In this document: positions 1 to 11,762 of the stretch, in pieces | Position numbering within the stretch: the stretch's first letter is position 1 | Layout of the letters: the number at the start of each line of letters is the position of its first letter | Source of the DNA: Hibiscus mutabilis | Taxonomy: Eukaryota > Streptophyta > Magnoliopsida > Malvales > Malvaceae | DNA: 64,000 nucleotides | Assembly: GCA_019671005.1 (NCBI GenBank) | Contig: CM033747.1 | Coordinates: 28,299,188 to 28,363,187, forward strand | Reading direction: 5' to 3' | Translations under genes and position numbers: made by a program | Notes under the pieces: generated by a model | Seen by the model: only the letters and a program-made list of their open reading frames with translations | Database searches by the model: none | What the model was told of the DNA's origin: nothing

Positions 1-85
1 ATAAGTATATAAATCTCAAATTTCAGCATAGTAGATGGACTAAAACTATAATTAGACCATTTCAACTCATAATTAGGAAGAAAAT

Positions 86-315
86 GGCTTAATATCAAAA
101 CAAGTACCCAAACTATCATGTTTTTTTCTTTTTCAGGTGCTTAAACTTTTTTTCCCTTTTAGGTGCCCAAATTATATTTTTTGCTCCTTTTAAGGTCAAC
201 TGGGGCACATACTTTGACCAAAAAATGATAGTTTGAGCACCTAAAAGGAAAAAAATATTCAGACATTTAAAAGGAGAAAACGAGATAATTTGGACACTTA
301 TTTTGATATTAAGCC
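86..315. mobile_element. MITE, about 230 bp, GGCTTAA termini
   Basis: The ends are inverted copies of GGCTTAATATCAAAA. The inner sequence is also palindromic (AGGTGCYYAAA and TTTGRGCACCT pairs). The flanks are A-rich, so a 9-bp target duplication cannot be told from chance. The termini resemble those of the elements at 11763-12098, 16906-17816 and 62885-63219, which points to a MULE-type family. It lies in an intron of the alpha-galactosidase pseudogene, just after exon 5. Confidence 0.7.
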
Positions 316-790
316 AAAAAAAAAATACCCTGCATCTGAGTAAATTCCAAGCTTAAGCCCTTTGCTATGAACATAATCTGCAAGTGCCTTGATTAATGAG
401 GGAAATGCTGAAGCTTTAGCAACCAAATTCCCCTGATGAAGTAAACAGAGTACGTTTTAACCACTGCAAACTTTTGATTTCTCGAGAACCAAACAGAAAG
501 TTAAGAAACATGTTACCAGAGAATCTCTGTTGAGTTCTCCCCAACAATCATCTGATCAATTCGACCGAATATCAATCTCAATCATATCAAACGTTATTCC
601 AGATTAAGATTACAATAATCCAATGCAAGAAATTGATTAAATCATGGTTCATCGCCTAGATTTATATAGGTGTAACCGACAGCAGCTAGAGCAGTTGAGA
701 CCACTGCATCAGCTGCAGCACAGAGAGATTCAGAGAGTAAATTTTTTTGAAGAGATTTTCAAAGGGTTCTTGAAAGATCGTATCTCCATA

Positions 791-978
791 TGGGTGACCA
801 TTGAGAAGTTTTCTAAAAATTTTAAATTACCCCGATTTTGATTAAAGAAGTCGTAACGTTTTCGACTCATACCCAATGTACGGATATGGGAATGGGGTGT
901 TAGTCGAAAACGTTATGACTTCTTTAATCAAAATCGGGGTAATTTAAAATTTTCAGAAAACTTTTCAATGGTCACCCA
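791..978. repeat. 77-bp inverted repeat with 34-bp spacer
   Basis: Arms 791-867 and 902-978 are reverse complements with 3 mismatches in 77. Both arms start from TGGGTGACC, the 5S-like C-box core. The transcript would form a long hairpin. It marks the end of the LTR-type insertion next to exon 3 of the alpha-galactosidase pseudogene. Confidence 0.9.
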
Positions 979-1011
979 TCCTAAAATTTCTCTAGCCCAA
1001 GCACGCTTAAC
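970..1011 (-). promoter_or_regulatory. 5S rRNA-like internal promoter segment (A box to C box)
   Basis: On the minus strand these 42 bases align without gaps to the plant 5S rRNA internal control region as I know it, with about 37 of 42 positions identical. They include GTTAAGCGTGCTTGGGC (A box) and TAGGATGGGTGACC (C box), with unchanged spacing between them. The rest of the 5S gene is not recognisable. Cassandra-type TRIM elements are known to carry 5S sequence in their LTRs; here it is in a much longer LTR-type repeat. Whether Pol III uses it is unknown. Confidence 0.75.
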
Positions 1012-1780
1012 TTTATTTAAAATCGACATAAATTATTTATTCGAGTTCCGATCATAAATCAATTATCTTAGCATGCAACTCATCACCTGAGTTTACTCTT
1101 AACTTTGAATCTTTCCAGAAATGCCAATTATAATGAAACTATAACAACTTTAAAGGTCAATCACAACTCGAATAGGTTTAGCAAGTATACATGTCACTAT
1201 AATAATCAAACCTCAATTAGGATGTCATTACTGTGATTACCTGTTGAGCTTTCCAATATTGATGCAATGTTTTTCTCACTCTCATCTTGATTTACCTACG
1301 TGTGTACAATCAAAGACACGCTAAGTACGAACTTAGTGAGGCCATAAACGAAGTTAATAACAATAATTTAAACTTTATTCAACTTCATGACTACACTTAT
1401 ATAGCATGATATATGCCAATGCATCAACTTTCACATTGCATTAGTAATTATTTACTATATGCCAATGTCATAAGATTTTTATGCTTGTCCATTTGTCATA
1501 ATATGTCTTATATGCATAAATGCATCATGATCACTAGATAAATATACCATCATATTAATCATATATCAACATAATATAAACCAGATATAAACTTCTTACC
1601 GATATACTTGTCATTTACTCCGAGAGTTCATATACTCCCTAACTTGTTTACCATTTATTATCCATTAATTTATAGCCCAAAATAAACCTCGAGGACCCTA
1701 GGTACGCGAGTCAAATATGCACCGAAGTGCTAATACACATAAGGTCGTGCCCACCATCCGCACGTAAGGCCGTGCTAACC

Positions 1781-1880
1781 ATATGCACTAAGTGTCCTTT
1801 ATATACACTATAGTGCTAATACACATAAGGTCGTGCCCACCATATGCACTAAGTGTCCTTTATATACACTATAGTGCTAA
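1781..1880. repeat. 61-bp tandem duplication
   Basis: The block starting ATATGCACTAAGTGTCC is repeated 61 bp later (1842) and matches to about 1880. It also contains GTGCTAATACACATAAGG, which occurs once more upstream near 1729. It lies inside the long LTR-type insertion. Confidence 0.85.
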
Positions 1881-4507
1881 ACTGAGTATGCAGCGTAATG
1901 CTGAACTCTATGACATGTCAACTATACCCTATCCCTCAATGACTTACTTGGGCATATTTTTCATATTTATTTCATCCATGACAATGTATATCAACATAAT
2001 TTAACATTGGACAGTTCTTAACCGAAATAACATTCATAATATAACATCATATAAACTAGTGATCTATGTATTTATATTCAAACTTTGACATATTTAAAAT
2101 ATGTCAATCATATGCTCCATGACATAAATATAATGACAATAAAATTTGGGTAGGCTCATCGCAAGCCATCCCAATGATGTATAAAACATCCATGTATCAT
2201 ATTATGTATGCATTGCACTCACCTTGGCCACTTAACACAATGCCTCAGTAAGTCTTAGTTCGATCATTTCTTTCATAGAACCTCGAACCTTCTTTGATTC
2301 GGACTTGACTCATTAATCATATGAATAAAATAAAATATTTGATAGATTCAAATCTAACAATACCTTAAACATGCTGTCTAATATAATCATTCGAATATAA
2401 AATTTCCAAATATTTTTCCTTTCTTCCTTGTATTGTTCAGAAACTCATTATGGTCCTTAGTGACCAATTTGAACTTCCCTTAATTCTTCTGAGCTTGCTG
2501 ACTAACATTTAAATACAAAATGTTTCAAATTCCATTTTCTGATAGCTTGCGCTACCTTCAAAGATTTATTTATACAGGGCAGAATACATATTAGATCTTA
2601 ATTTCCTTTATACTGGAAAAACTAGATTCGATAATGGTTCTAACGGTATAAGCCACATAAATTAATAAAATATATAAAAATTATGAAAAATCACTGAATT
2701 TACGTCACAGATTGTCCATACAAAAAACTGCTCTATAATTTTTCTGACCTTCATTCGAATAAAAATTCATATCTTTTAACACGGTACTCGGAATCAGTTT
2801 CCGTTTGTTGGAAACGAAACTAGACTGACATACCTTTATATCGATATAAAATTCACCATCTAACCCTTTTTATAAAATTTATGATAAATTTCTAAACTTA
2901 CTGCCATAATTTAAATTCCAACATAACTTTCCATAAATAACTTCTAATTTACACCAACTTCTCCTTATTTCTCTACTTGTCAATTTAGTCTCATCACTTT
3001 ACTCCAAATGACTAAATGAAGCTTGTATTCGTAAGTTCTCTTTACATCCTTCATCAAAATAGGCTTAAACATTTTCTTCTTTAATTTCTCTTGATTTGTC
3101 AAAATGGTAACCAAATTTCCAATATAAGGATTCAAGCTTCTTAACTTTACAAATTAGTCCTCAAATCAACATTATTACCTTAATTCCATCATTTTAACTA
3201 AAAATCAGGTTTACTCCTTCTACATATCCTCTTTGCCGAATAGACCATTCAAGTTTGACAAATTGTCAAAATAGTCACTAAAGCAATTAAACGTCGGTTT
3301 AGCATTCTAACTTCATTTTCATGCTTAGCAAAACCTTATATAATCAATAACAACTTATTAAATAAAAAACAACATCAGCCCCTAATATTAATCAATCAAA
3401 CCGAATAGGTCCATAAAGATTTCCAAATTGCCAATTTAGTCACTAGTTGAAATAACTAGATTTTCATCCTCCAAACATCAAATTCAAGCTTCAATCTTCA
3501 TCAAATCTATAAATACTCTTAAAATTTCATATTTAAACACCAGCCCATAACCTTTAAATGCTGGACAAAATAGTCCCTTAACTTTATACATCAATCCAAT
3601 GTAGTCCTAAGCATGGAAACAACATAAAATCAAACATAGTTTCTTAAATCTTCAAAATTCCCAAAATTCACATAACCCTAATTTCTTCCTCATATCAAAT
3701 CTCATCAACCAAGCAAGTATTTTATGAATTATTTACATCAAAAGATAGAGCTCGAAGAGTAGAACAACTTTGTAGTTCGGAAGATTACCTTAAAACCGAG
3801 ATTTTGGGGCTTAAATCGAGCTTGAAAATTTTTCTTCTTCTTTCCCCTCTTTCTCCACGGTTCAAGGCTGGAAAAGATGAACATTTGTTCATCTTTTAAC
3901 TATTTGTAACTATTAAATGAATTTTAAATTCATTTAAATAGTAAAATTACCAATTTAGAATTTAAATCCGATTGCTAATTCAATCTCACCTAAAATCAAG
4001 GGCCAAGATTAAATCCATGTATATTTCATCTTCCAAAAACGTCCTCAACATTTCAAAAATATTTCAAAATTGTCATCCTTTCCAAATGACCAATTTGCCC
4101 TCCAACTAGTCTTTATGTACTAGTTTGTTTCAAAATTGTCATTCCATTATAATCTAACTAAATTAGTTCATTCTCAACCGGCCACTATTCAATAAATATC
4201 ATTTTATGATTTTCCATGGCTTATGGAACAACCTCTGAATTTTTAATTCAATCCGATTTCCCGATATTCACTAAATACTTCAACTACGATTTTAGTTTTA
4301 CCGAGCTATCGGATCTATTCTGAAAATTCTATATTTCCTTATTCGGAAAATAAATACTATTATCTCATAAAAACTTCATTTCTTAAGGACTTAGACTGAA
4401 TTTTCCTAACTCAATATATTATTCTGATAATTACCGAAAATCCTCTAAATAGTGAAATAACCATTTTGCCCCCAAATCCAATGAATCCATAATGCACCAC
4501 ATGCCGT

Positions 4508-4540
4508 CATCCTTCATCCTTCATCCTTCATCCTTCATCC
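4508..4540. repeat. CATCCTT microsatellite, about 4.7 units
   Basis: Four full CATCCTT units and a partial one in tandem, within the LTR-type insertion. Confidence 0.95.
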
Positions 4541-5390
4541 AATGGCCTAGATTTAATCTTGATTTAGCAGTTATCAGCTTTACCCTTGTGATTTTTTTCT
4601 CCAAAATTACGATATTGCCATTTTTCATCCAACGACTCATATTTAACATGGAAAATCAACTTAAATCCAATGTTTCATATTCTTCCAACACAAAGAAAAT
4701 ATCTCAGACATGTAAAATGAAATAATTAACCTTGCCTTATCATCATTCAAAGTATCCTAGATATTCGATTCGATCCGATTATCCGAATATTCTTCCAAAC
4801 TTTATCGCTTTATAGCCAATAATATAAACTCCGTACGAAAAATCCGGGTAACACGAAAATGTCATTCTTGGGGGTAAGCTATTCATATACGGGTTAAAAT
4901 ACACAACTTTTGAAAATTACACTTTGGTCCCTGAACTTTTCCAAAGTTTACACTTTAGCCACAAAACTTTCAAAATTTACATTTTGGTCACTAGCCAAAA
5001 ATTGGGATATTACAACACGAGTACTCGAGATGATGTAAATCCGTGGAACTCGAAGATGTAATTACCAGTTTCCTTGATCAATGTATCATTCATATCGCAA
5101 TGGAAATGGTTTCAACTGTTCCACCTGCTCATAAAACAGCATTGAAATGTAACAGTAAAGTATGCTTCACGAATAAATTTATAAACAAATGATATCGATA
5201 AAGATGTATGCCCCATTTGAGGAGTTAAAACAAGGCCATTATCCATCAGAGTCCTTCTAATCCTACCCGAACCCGCTCGTGCACCGATCTCGGTAGCCGA
5301 GCTGACCGGCAACCCAGACGACGTAAACATAGAACCGAACACCCCCAAGAAAACCAGAAAGCATCCGGCCAGCGACGATGAAGGAGCCAT

Positions 5391-6867
5391 ATCAGCTAGC
5401 AAGCAAAGCATGTGGAGATCAAAAACACAAATAATGCTAAAATATACGAGTAAAGACAAACCCTGTGACAACAACAACTTACTTTAATATCTTGCGTTTG
5501 TTATCCTCTAGGCTCAAGCAAAGTGTTGTATCTGCAACTACAGATTGAGCATGTTTTTGGTGTAATTGAGGGGGAAAGTGAAGCTTCAAAGACCTGCCAA
5601 GTTGGATTAAAATCCGCAATTATAGGCACATATGTAAAATGTATGATACTATTATAAAGTATGATACAAAATCAAGTGACCAATTATGTTAAGCAAGTTA
5701 TAAGTATTAAAGTGTCATGAAAATAAAAGTGTAGATACCGTAAGATATATTTATAATTCACTGATGGGAAGAGTTATAAATATTTAATAGTTGATTTAAT
5801 AATCAACTATATAAAGAGGTAGTGGTCCCCAAAAAATATGTTAACTTGTATTACTCTTGTCCCTGTCAGAGAGTTTTACGGCAAGGGCTAACATATCTTC
5901 TTGGAATATCACAACCACCTTTTAGGCGATCTTCATCAAATGATTCAAGGTTTTTATCTATCGATTAATTCGGGTACGTTTTTGCTTTGGATTTATTGTT
6001 CTTGATAATTTGACATGATAGATAATGAGTTTAAATTTTATATATATTATAGTTTGGTTCTAACAATAGGGTCTTATCTTCAAAAAAATAATTTAAAAAA
6101 GGAAGCCGCATTCAGCGGTGACAAGAAAATCATCAGCATAAGAATGTGGACATTAGGATCCTTCCATCATTACAGTCAAGTTAATGGAAGTTGGCAATGG
6201 AACCACACAAGCAGCAGTTGTGAATGTTCGATTTGTTCCATGGTTGATGAGTGAATCACAGGTCTACTGGATAATGGTGACTTCAATTTATGTCTCACAC
6301 TAAAATTAGATTTAAAATTTAGGATTAGAGTTTAAAGTTATGATTTAAAATTAAGGTTTATAGTGTATGTTTTAACTTTTAGGGTTTAAAGACTAAGTTT
6401 TATAAACTAAAGTTAAGGTTTACGGTTCATTTTCTTTAGCTTTGGGGCATGAGTATGGACCAAAAAGGGACAAATAATTTTTCTCTCTAATTATAATTTT
6501 AGTTATGCTGAAATTTATAATGCCCCGACTTTAACTCCAAATTAATAATTTCGTTATTTATTGTCATTAAAGTAATGGCGTGGATGTTTTCTTAACTAGC
6601 TTATGATTAATTTTTTGAACATAACAAGTGGTCTCACTGGAAAAGCGGGTGATTTTCATCATAAGAGATATAAGTTTAATCGCTTTGTCTGTAAGGTATG
6701 TGTATTATTAAAGGGTTAATAATATTTATAAACAAATGCTATCTAATCAACTTATAATTATTGGTTAAACAATTGATTTTCATTTGATTCTATTCATATG
6801 ATTGCAAAATAAAAGTACTTTATCTTTATTCTAATAAGATTACTCTTAAATCATAAAACGGTTAAGA

Positions 6868-6899
<32 letters not shown>

Positions 6900-7635
6900 T
6901 TGAAGAGAAAAACGATATAATTATAGTTAGAGTTAGAAAAAAAAATGGGGAAATGTTATAACAATGACATAGTGGAAATAGCTAACATACTTATATAAAA
7001 ATATATGAATATATTACAAACAGTAACGAATCAAATATTATTTAAACCAGTAGTTTTCCTCGGGATGAAATGAGAAATGATCATCGATGATTGATTAGTT
7101 TGGCATTTGGCGCTTGTCCGTGGGAGTCCCTACGCAATCGTGCAATTTAGCTGTCTTTCTTTTAAAGGTTTAATTGGAAAATATGTCTAAATTATATATA
7201 GGTATTTGGAGTTTTTTTTTTGTTAAAATAAATGTTTAACGTTTATATAATTATTCATTCCGTTTTATTTAATATGTTTAGTATTTATTTTTTTTAAATT
7301 TTTTTAATTTTAACTTATTATTACTTTAAATTTATTATTAATAAAATGTGAAAATATATATTTTAAAAATTTTCAATCAAATAATTTAAATATATTTTTT
7401 TATAAAATTTAATTAATTAAAAGATATTAAAAACAGTGAAAAATCGAATTATTAATAATTAAAATTTATATTAAATAACACGTTCAAATTATATTAAATA
7501 CATTAATTAGTTGTTATTTCAGTTGCTTTATAAATCCCTAAGCCTTTGGTTTATAGCTTCTTATCCTCCTGCTTCCAGTTCCACTGTGCCTTACTTGTAG
7601 AAACAAAAGGAAGAAAAGGTTTTTCATTCTCTCTA
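5391..7635. other. Intergenic, AT-rich, no gene seen
   Basis: Upstream flank shared by the minus-strand alpha-galactosidase pseudogene and the plus-strand AKR2-like gene. The short frame at 6015-6254 has no recognisable domain. About 6300-6430 is rich in TTTAGGGTTT-like words but they are irregular and not a telomeric array. A TA microsatellite lies near 6869-6889. No RNA gene was seen. Confidence 0.6.
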
Positions 7636-8449
7636 AGATAAACTACATCAGTAGTCACCGAATTATGGGTTTTTTTTATATTTTAGTTACTGAACAATTT
7701 TTTGACAAAAACATCACTAATGTTATGTTTCCTTCCTATTTTGGTCACTGAACTATTTTTTTGGCAAAAATATCACTAACGTAATGTTTCATTCTTATTT
7801 TGGTCACCGGCTGTTAAAAACTTAACGGTTTTGCTGACGTGAAATTTTATTTTATTTTTTTATTTTCCAAGTCATTTCTTCTCTCTCCTCGTAAGCAATA
7901 TATGTTATTTTATAATATTTTTATTCAAACTAACAAGATGGTGACCCGTGTCACTGCCTATTAGTGGAATAAAAGGAATGAAAAATCAAGCCCCTTATGC
8001 AGCCAGAGAGATTTGACTAATAGGCAGTTACACGTGTCACCATCCTATTAGGCAGTTACACGTGTCACCATCTCTCTGGCTGCATAATGGGCTTGATTTT
8101 TCATTCCTTTTATTCCACTAATAGGCAGTGACACGTGTCACTATCATGTTAGTTTGAATAAAAATATTATAAAATAGCATATATTGCTTACGAGGAGAGA
8201 GAAGAAATGACATAGAAAATTTTAAAAAATAAAATAAAATTTCACGTCAGCAAAACCGTTAAATTTTTAACAGCTGGTGACCAAAATAGGAAGAAAACAT
8301 AACGTTAGTGATGTTTTTGCCAAAAAAAATAGTTCGATGACTAAAATAGAAAGGAAATATAATGTTAGTGATGTTTTTGCCAAAAAAATAGTTCGATGAC
8401 CAAAATAAGAAAAAAACTATAGTTCGGTGACTATTGGTGTAGTTTACCC
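7636..8449. mobile_element. Foldback MULE-type MITE, 814 bp
   Basis: Almost the whole element is one palindrome. The left end AAACTACATCAGTAGTCACCG pairs with CGGTGACTATTGGTGTAGTTT at the right, and the arms meet near 8040 around CACGTGTCACCATC. It is flanked by a perfect 9-bp direct repeat, TTCTCTCTA (7627-7635 and 8450-8458), the target-site size of Mutator-like elements. It has no coding capacity. It sits about 150 bp before the AKR2-like start codon, so it may displace that gene's promoter. Confidence 0.92.
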
Positions 8450-8611
8450 TTCTCTCTATTTATTTGTTTATTTCCATTTTTTTATCTCAAATATATTATA
8501 AAAAATGGACACCATCATCGTCATCGATGTTTCATTCTGATTTATGATTATTTTTTTCTCCTTTTAAATTACTCATTTCTAAAACTTTGTGTCGTTTTCA
8601 GCTATTCCACC

Positions 8612-11353
8612 ATGGCTTCCAATTTGAAGAAGGAAACCACTGCTTCCTGTGAGCTTAATCTCTGATTTCCCTCTTTATTATTCTTTCTTTATCGGTATCT
8701 GGAATTTTTTCTGAGATCTATCTGAGCTGTCCATGCTTATATCTTAATCGGCGCTTAATTTACTTTTTTTAGGTTACTCTGATTATTACTTTTTTCACAA
8801 CTAAGTTTTTGTATCGAATTGATCTGATTTTCAATTCGAAATTGCTGCCTATTCCTTCTTTTCATTTTTAATAAGTTGAGCTCTAGCAATTGTGTTAGGG
8901 ATTGAGTAATTTCAATTTATTTGGGTTTAGTGTTGATGGATCCATATGTGACTTGGTTTGGAAGTCAGTAGATTAGATTGATAGATTGGTTATTCTTTAT
9001 ATTTCTATTGCATTTATTGGATGAGAAATCGACATTGGAAACAGAGAGCAAAAGTTCAAACCCTGAAACATCCACCACTGATAAAAAAACTTCACAACCG
9101 GAGCCTTCCACTGGGGGGTCACAACCAGCACTGGCAGGTACTGCTCCTGGGTTTGCCCCGCCGAATCCGTTTGATTTCTCTGCCATGAGCGGCCTTCTTA
9201 ATGTAAGCATCTTGCTTTTGTTTTAATTATTGTTCGGAATATTGTGAACTTATTGATTCGATTGTTGTTTGGGATGTGTCCTTGCTAATGCTGCAGTAAT
9301 AGAGCATACTAAGGTTTATGGTTGATCTCATTGATTTACAGTTTCAGCAAGGAAGGAAATTACTGAGAACTGGCAGTCAAATTTATATCTTATGGATGTT
9401 AACCATCTTGGTTTGTTAGGATCCAAGTATCAAGGAATTAGCTGAGCAGATAGCCAAAGATCCTTCATTTAATCAAATGGCAGAGCAGCTCACTAAAACA
9501 TTTCAAGGGGCAGTAACTGAAGAGAGCATACCACAGTTTGATCCACAGCAGTACTATTCAACTATGCAACAGGTTATGCAGAATCCCCAGTTTATGACCA
9601 TGACTGAGCGCCTTGGTAATGCATTAATGCAGGTATATGTGGGCTCAGTTGCCACTTTGAGTGGATTATCTGTCCTTCTTGTCTTTTTCCCTAATATTAA
9701 GTTACATGAATCACTTCTGGTAGATGAAATTTTTGTTGTCCTTTAGGATCCAGCTATGTCTAGCATGCTTGACAGTTTGGCTAATCCTCAACAAAAAGAC
9801 CACATTGAGGAAAGGATGGCTCGTATAAAAGAAGATCCGTCCTTGAAACCTATTTTAGAAGAAATAGAGAATGGTGGTCCCGCAGCAATGATGAGGTGAG
9901 TGATTAAAATGGTAAATTACTAGGAGATTGGAAAGCATAATATGATAAGCTTGTGGGCATAACATTTTATTGTTTTAGATGTACGATTTTGCATCCTACG
10001 ATTTCTTCAGTAAATTAATCAAGAAAGGTTTTATGGTTTAGGTATTGGAATGATAAAGACGTCCTGCAGAAGTTGGGTGAAGCAATGGGTCTTGCTGTTT
10101 CAGGAGATGCAACCACTTCTGCTGGTAACTCTGCGGCAGGCGAAGAGGACGAAGCTGGAAATGAGGATGTGTCAATTGTACATAATTGTGCTAGTGTTGG
10201 CGATGATGAGGTATGGTAGAAGGAATGTTTTCTACATATGTTTTCCCCTTTGACATATAATCTAAAATGTTTTGACTGTATTCATGGCTTAGGGTCTGAA
10301 AGCTGCACTATCCTCGGGTGCTGACAAGGATGAAGAAGATTCAGAGGGAAGGACCGCATTGCATTTTGCTTGTGGTTAAGGCGAGGTAATAATGATTTTA
10401 TATCCAAATCACTCCCCCTCTCTTCACTGTTGCATTACCTAACAAATGAAGTAGTTTCATCTTGCAAGGATAAAGTTTGTGTGGTAAGTCAGATGGTTTT
10501 AATCAATGATACAATTATACAATACTATTCTATAATTGCTTACTCTCTCTTTACATCATAACTAAATAAGCACAGTTGTTAAAGCATCCTTTTGTTTGTA
10601 GCATCTCATCTTTGGATCTTTGCCGCTAATACATATCCAAAGGACCGAAACAGATCAATCATGCTTTTCTTATTGTTATTTTATCTGATATTAGTTTATC
10701 ATGGAATCTGTTGGCTACCAAGCAATGCTCACTTCTTGTTTTTACAGTACTTATTGCCATCTAGTGGGTATATTCATTACATTTCCCTTAATAAATGATA
10801 GATGTATTTCTTTTGAGAGATTTATTCTACCAAATTAGGGCGATGCATGAAAAAAACAAGAAAAAAGGTAGATATAAATAATCTAGCTGTTTACACGAGC
10901 TTGTCCTTGTCCGAGATTAAATTATTGGTTTCTTGAGCTAGGTTATTGTCTGTGGAGTAAAAGCAAATAGCCAAATACACTTTCGGTTTTATTTCAGGTG
11001 AAATGCGCTCAAATCCTTCTTGAAGCTGGGGCCAAAGTGGATACTTTGGACAAGAATAAGAATACCGCGCTTCATTATGCAGCGGGTTATGGGAGGAAAG
11101 AGTGTGTGGCCCTTTTACTGGAAAACGGAGCTGCTGTGTAAGTACTGAAGTGCCTTTGGTTTAACATTTATAGTGAACTGACCTCTTAGGAGTAATGGCT
11201 ATTTTTTTTTTTTTTTAAAGAGTAATGGCTGTTTGGTTTCAAATTGACTGCAGCACTCTCCAAAACATGGACGGCAAGACTCCCATCGATGTTGCCAAGC
11301 TCAACAACCAGAACGAGGTACTAAAATTGCTGGAGAAGGATGCCTTCCTTTGA
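8612..11353 (+). pseudogene. AKR2: AKR2-like ankyrin repeat chaperone gene with a premature stop
   Basis: Eight exons: 8612-8648, 9018-9202, 9420-9632, 9747-9895, 10042-10210, 10293-10385, 10998-11137 and 11254-11353. The product matches Arabidopsis AKR2A/B, cytosolic factors that bind chloroplast outer-membrane proteins and other tail-type membrane proteins after synthesis. Visible are the Ser/Pro-rich start, NPFDFSAMSGLLNDPSIKE, the STI1-like block AMMRYWNDKDVLQKLGEAMG, an acidic linker, then ankyrin repeats ending LNNQNEVLKLLEKDAFL. The first repeat reads RTALHFACG followed by TAA (10377-10379), where the family has Tyr; the frame is otherwise open to the normal end. The phase-correct exon 2 start (9018) is preceded by AT, not AG. 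The truncated product would lack both ankyrin repeats needed for cargo docking. Homology is firm; pseudogene status is inferred from the two lesions. Confidence 0.88.
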
Positions 11354-11762
11354 AGTGAAGTGAGGAAGGGAAACGCCAATGGTATGTGTATGTTTGGGTT
11401 GTAGCATGTTTGTTATAGGCATTCGATGTTACTTTGCTGTCAGACAAATTCGGTTTGCTTCTGCCTGCCCTGATTGCCTCTACATTCTGCAAGTTTTATA
11501 AATCTAGTGTTGGTTAATTTCCTGAGATAATTTCTACATGGGGGAATAAGGGACAAATTGTGGAGCAGAGATATTTATATAAGAAATCGTCCGAGTTTTG
11601 TAGGTCGAGAGTTGAGAGTAGAATATTTGTTGCCTTTGCCTGCCTCTTTTTCAAGTGGATTTGGGACTGTCTCAAGCTCTGCATCTCACTTGCGTGGGTT
11701 CTGGTTCTTATCTTTCCAGTTCCATTTTTTACTAGATGAAAAAACCATTGCTTTTAAAAAAA

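Larger units (their letters stand above)
791..5014 (-). mobile_element. Long LTR or LTR-derived insertion (Ty3/gypsy style), minus orientation
   Basis: Read on the minus strand it begins TGTAATATCCCAATTTTT at 5014, a typical plant gypsy LTR start, 50 bp inside intron 2 of the alpha-galactosidase pseudogene. No gag or pol reading frame was seen between 791 and 5014, so it looks like a solo or truncated very long LTR. Within it are a 61-bp tandem duplication, a CATCCTT microsatellite, a 5S rRNA-like segment and a 77-bp inverted repeat at the far end. No matching 5-bp target duplication was found (right flank ACACG), so the left boundary is an estimate. Confidence 0.6.
329..5390 (-). pseudogene. 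Alpha-galactosidase (GH27) N-terminal half, decayed and split by a retrotransposon
   Basis: Five exons on the minus strand splice in phase: 5390-5212, 5124-5066, 712-656, 551-517 and 432-329. They give a signal-peptide-like start (MAPSSSLAGC and a hydrophobic run), then the GH27 entry motif MGWNS*NHFHCDM, then TADAVVSTALAAVGYTYIN, LDDCWGELNRDS and KALADYVHSKGLKLGIYSD. These match the conserved start of plant alpha-galactosidases, secreted or vacuolar enzymes that release terminal alpha-galactose. The second Trp of the WNSW motif is a TGA stop (5112-5114). Two donors read GC instead of GT (after exons 1 and 3). Intron 2 holds about 4.2 kb of LTR sequence and the intron after exon 5 holds a MITE. 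The catalytic Asp exons would lie left of base 1. A longer minus-strand frame starting at 5477 is only exon 1 plus 5' and intron readthrough. Family call is firm; loss of function is inferred from the stop. Confidence 0.85.

Noticed and set aside
5112..5477. 121-codon minus-strand frame as a separate small secreted protein
   Set aside because: Its useful part is exon 1 of the alpha-galactosidase pseudogene; the rest is upstream DNA, intron 1 readthrough and the first codons of exon 2.
6300..6430. Telomere-like TTTAGGG words
   Set aside because: Irregular spacing and mixed sequence; not a tandem telomeric repeat.
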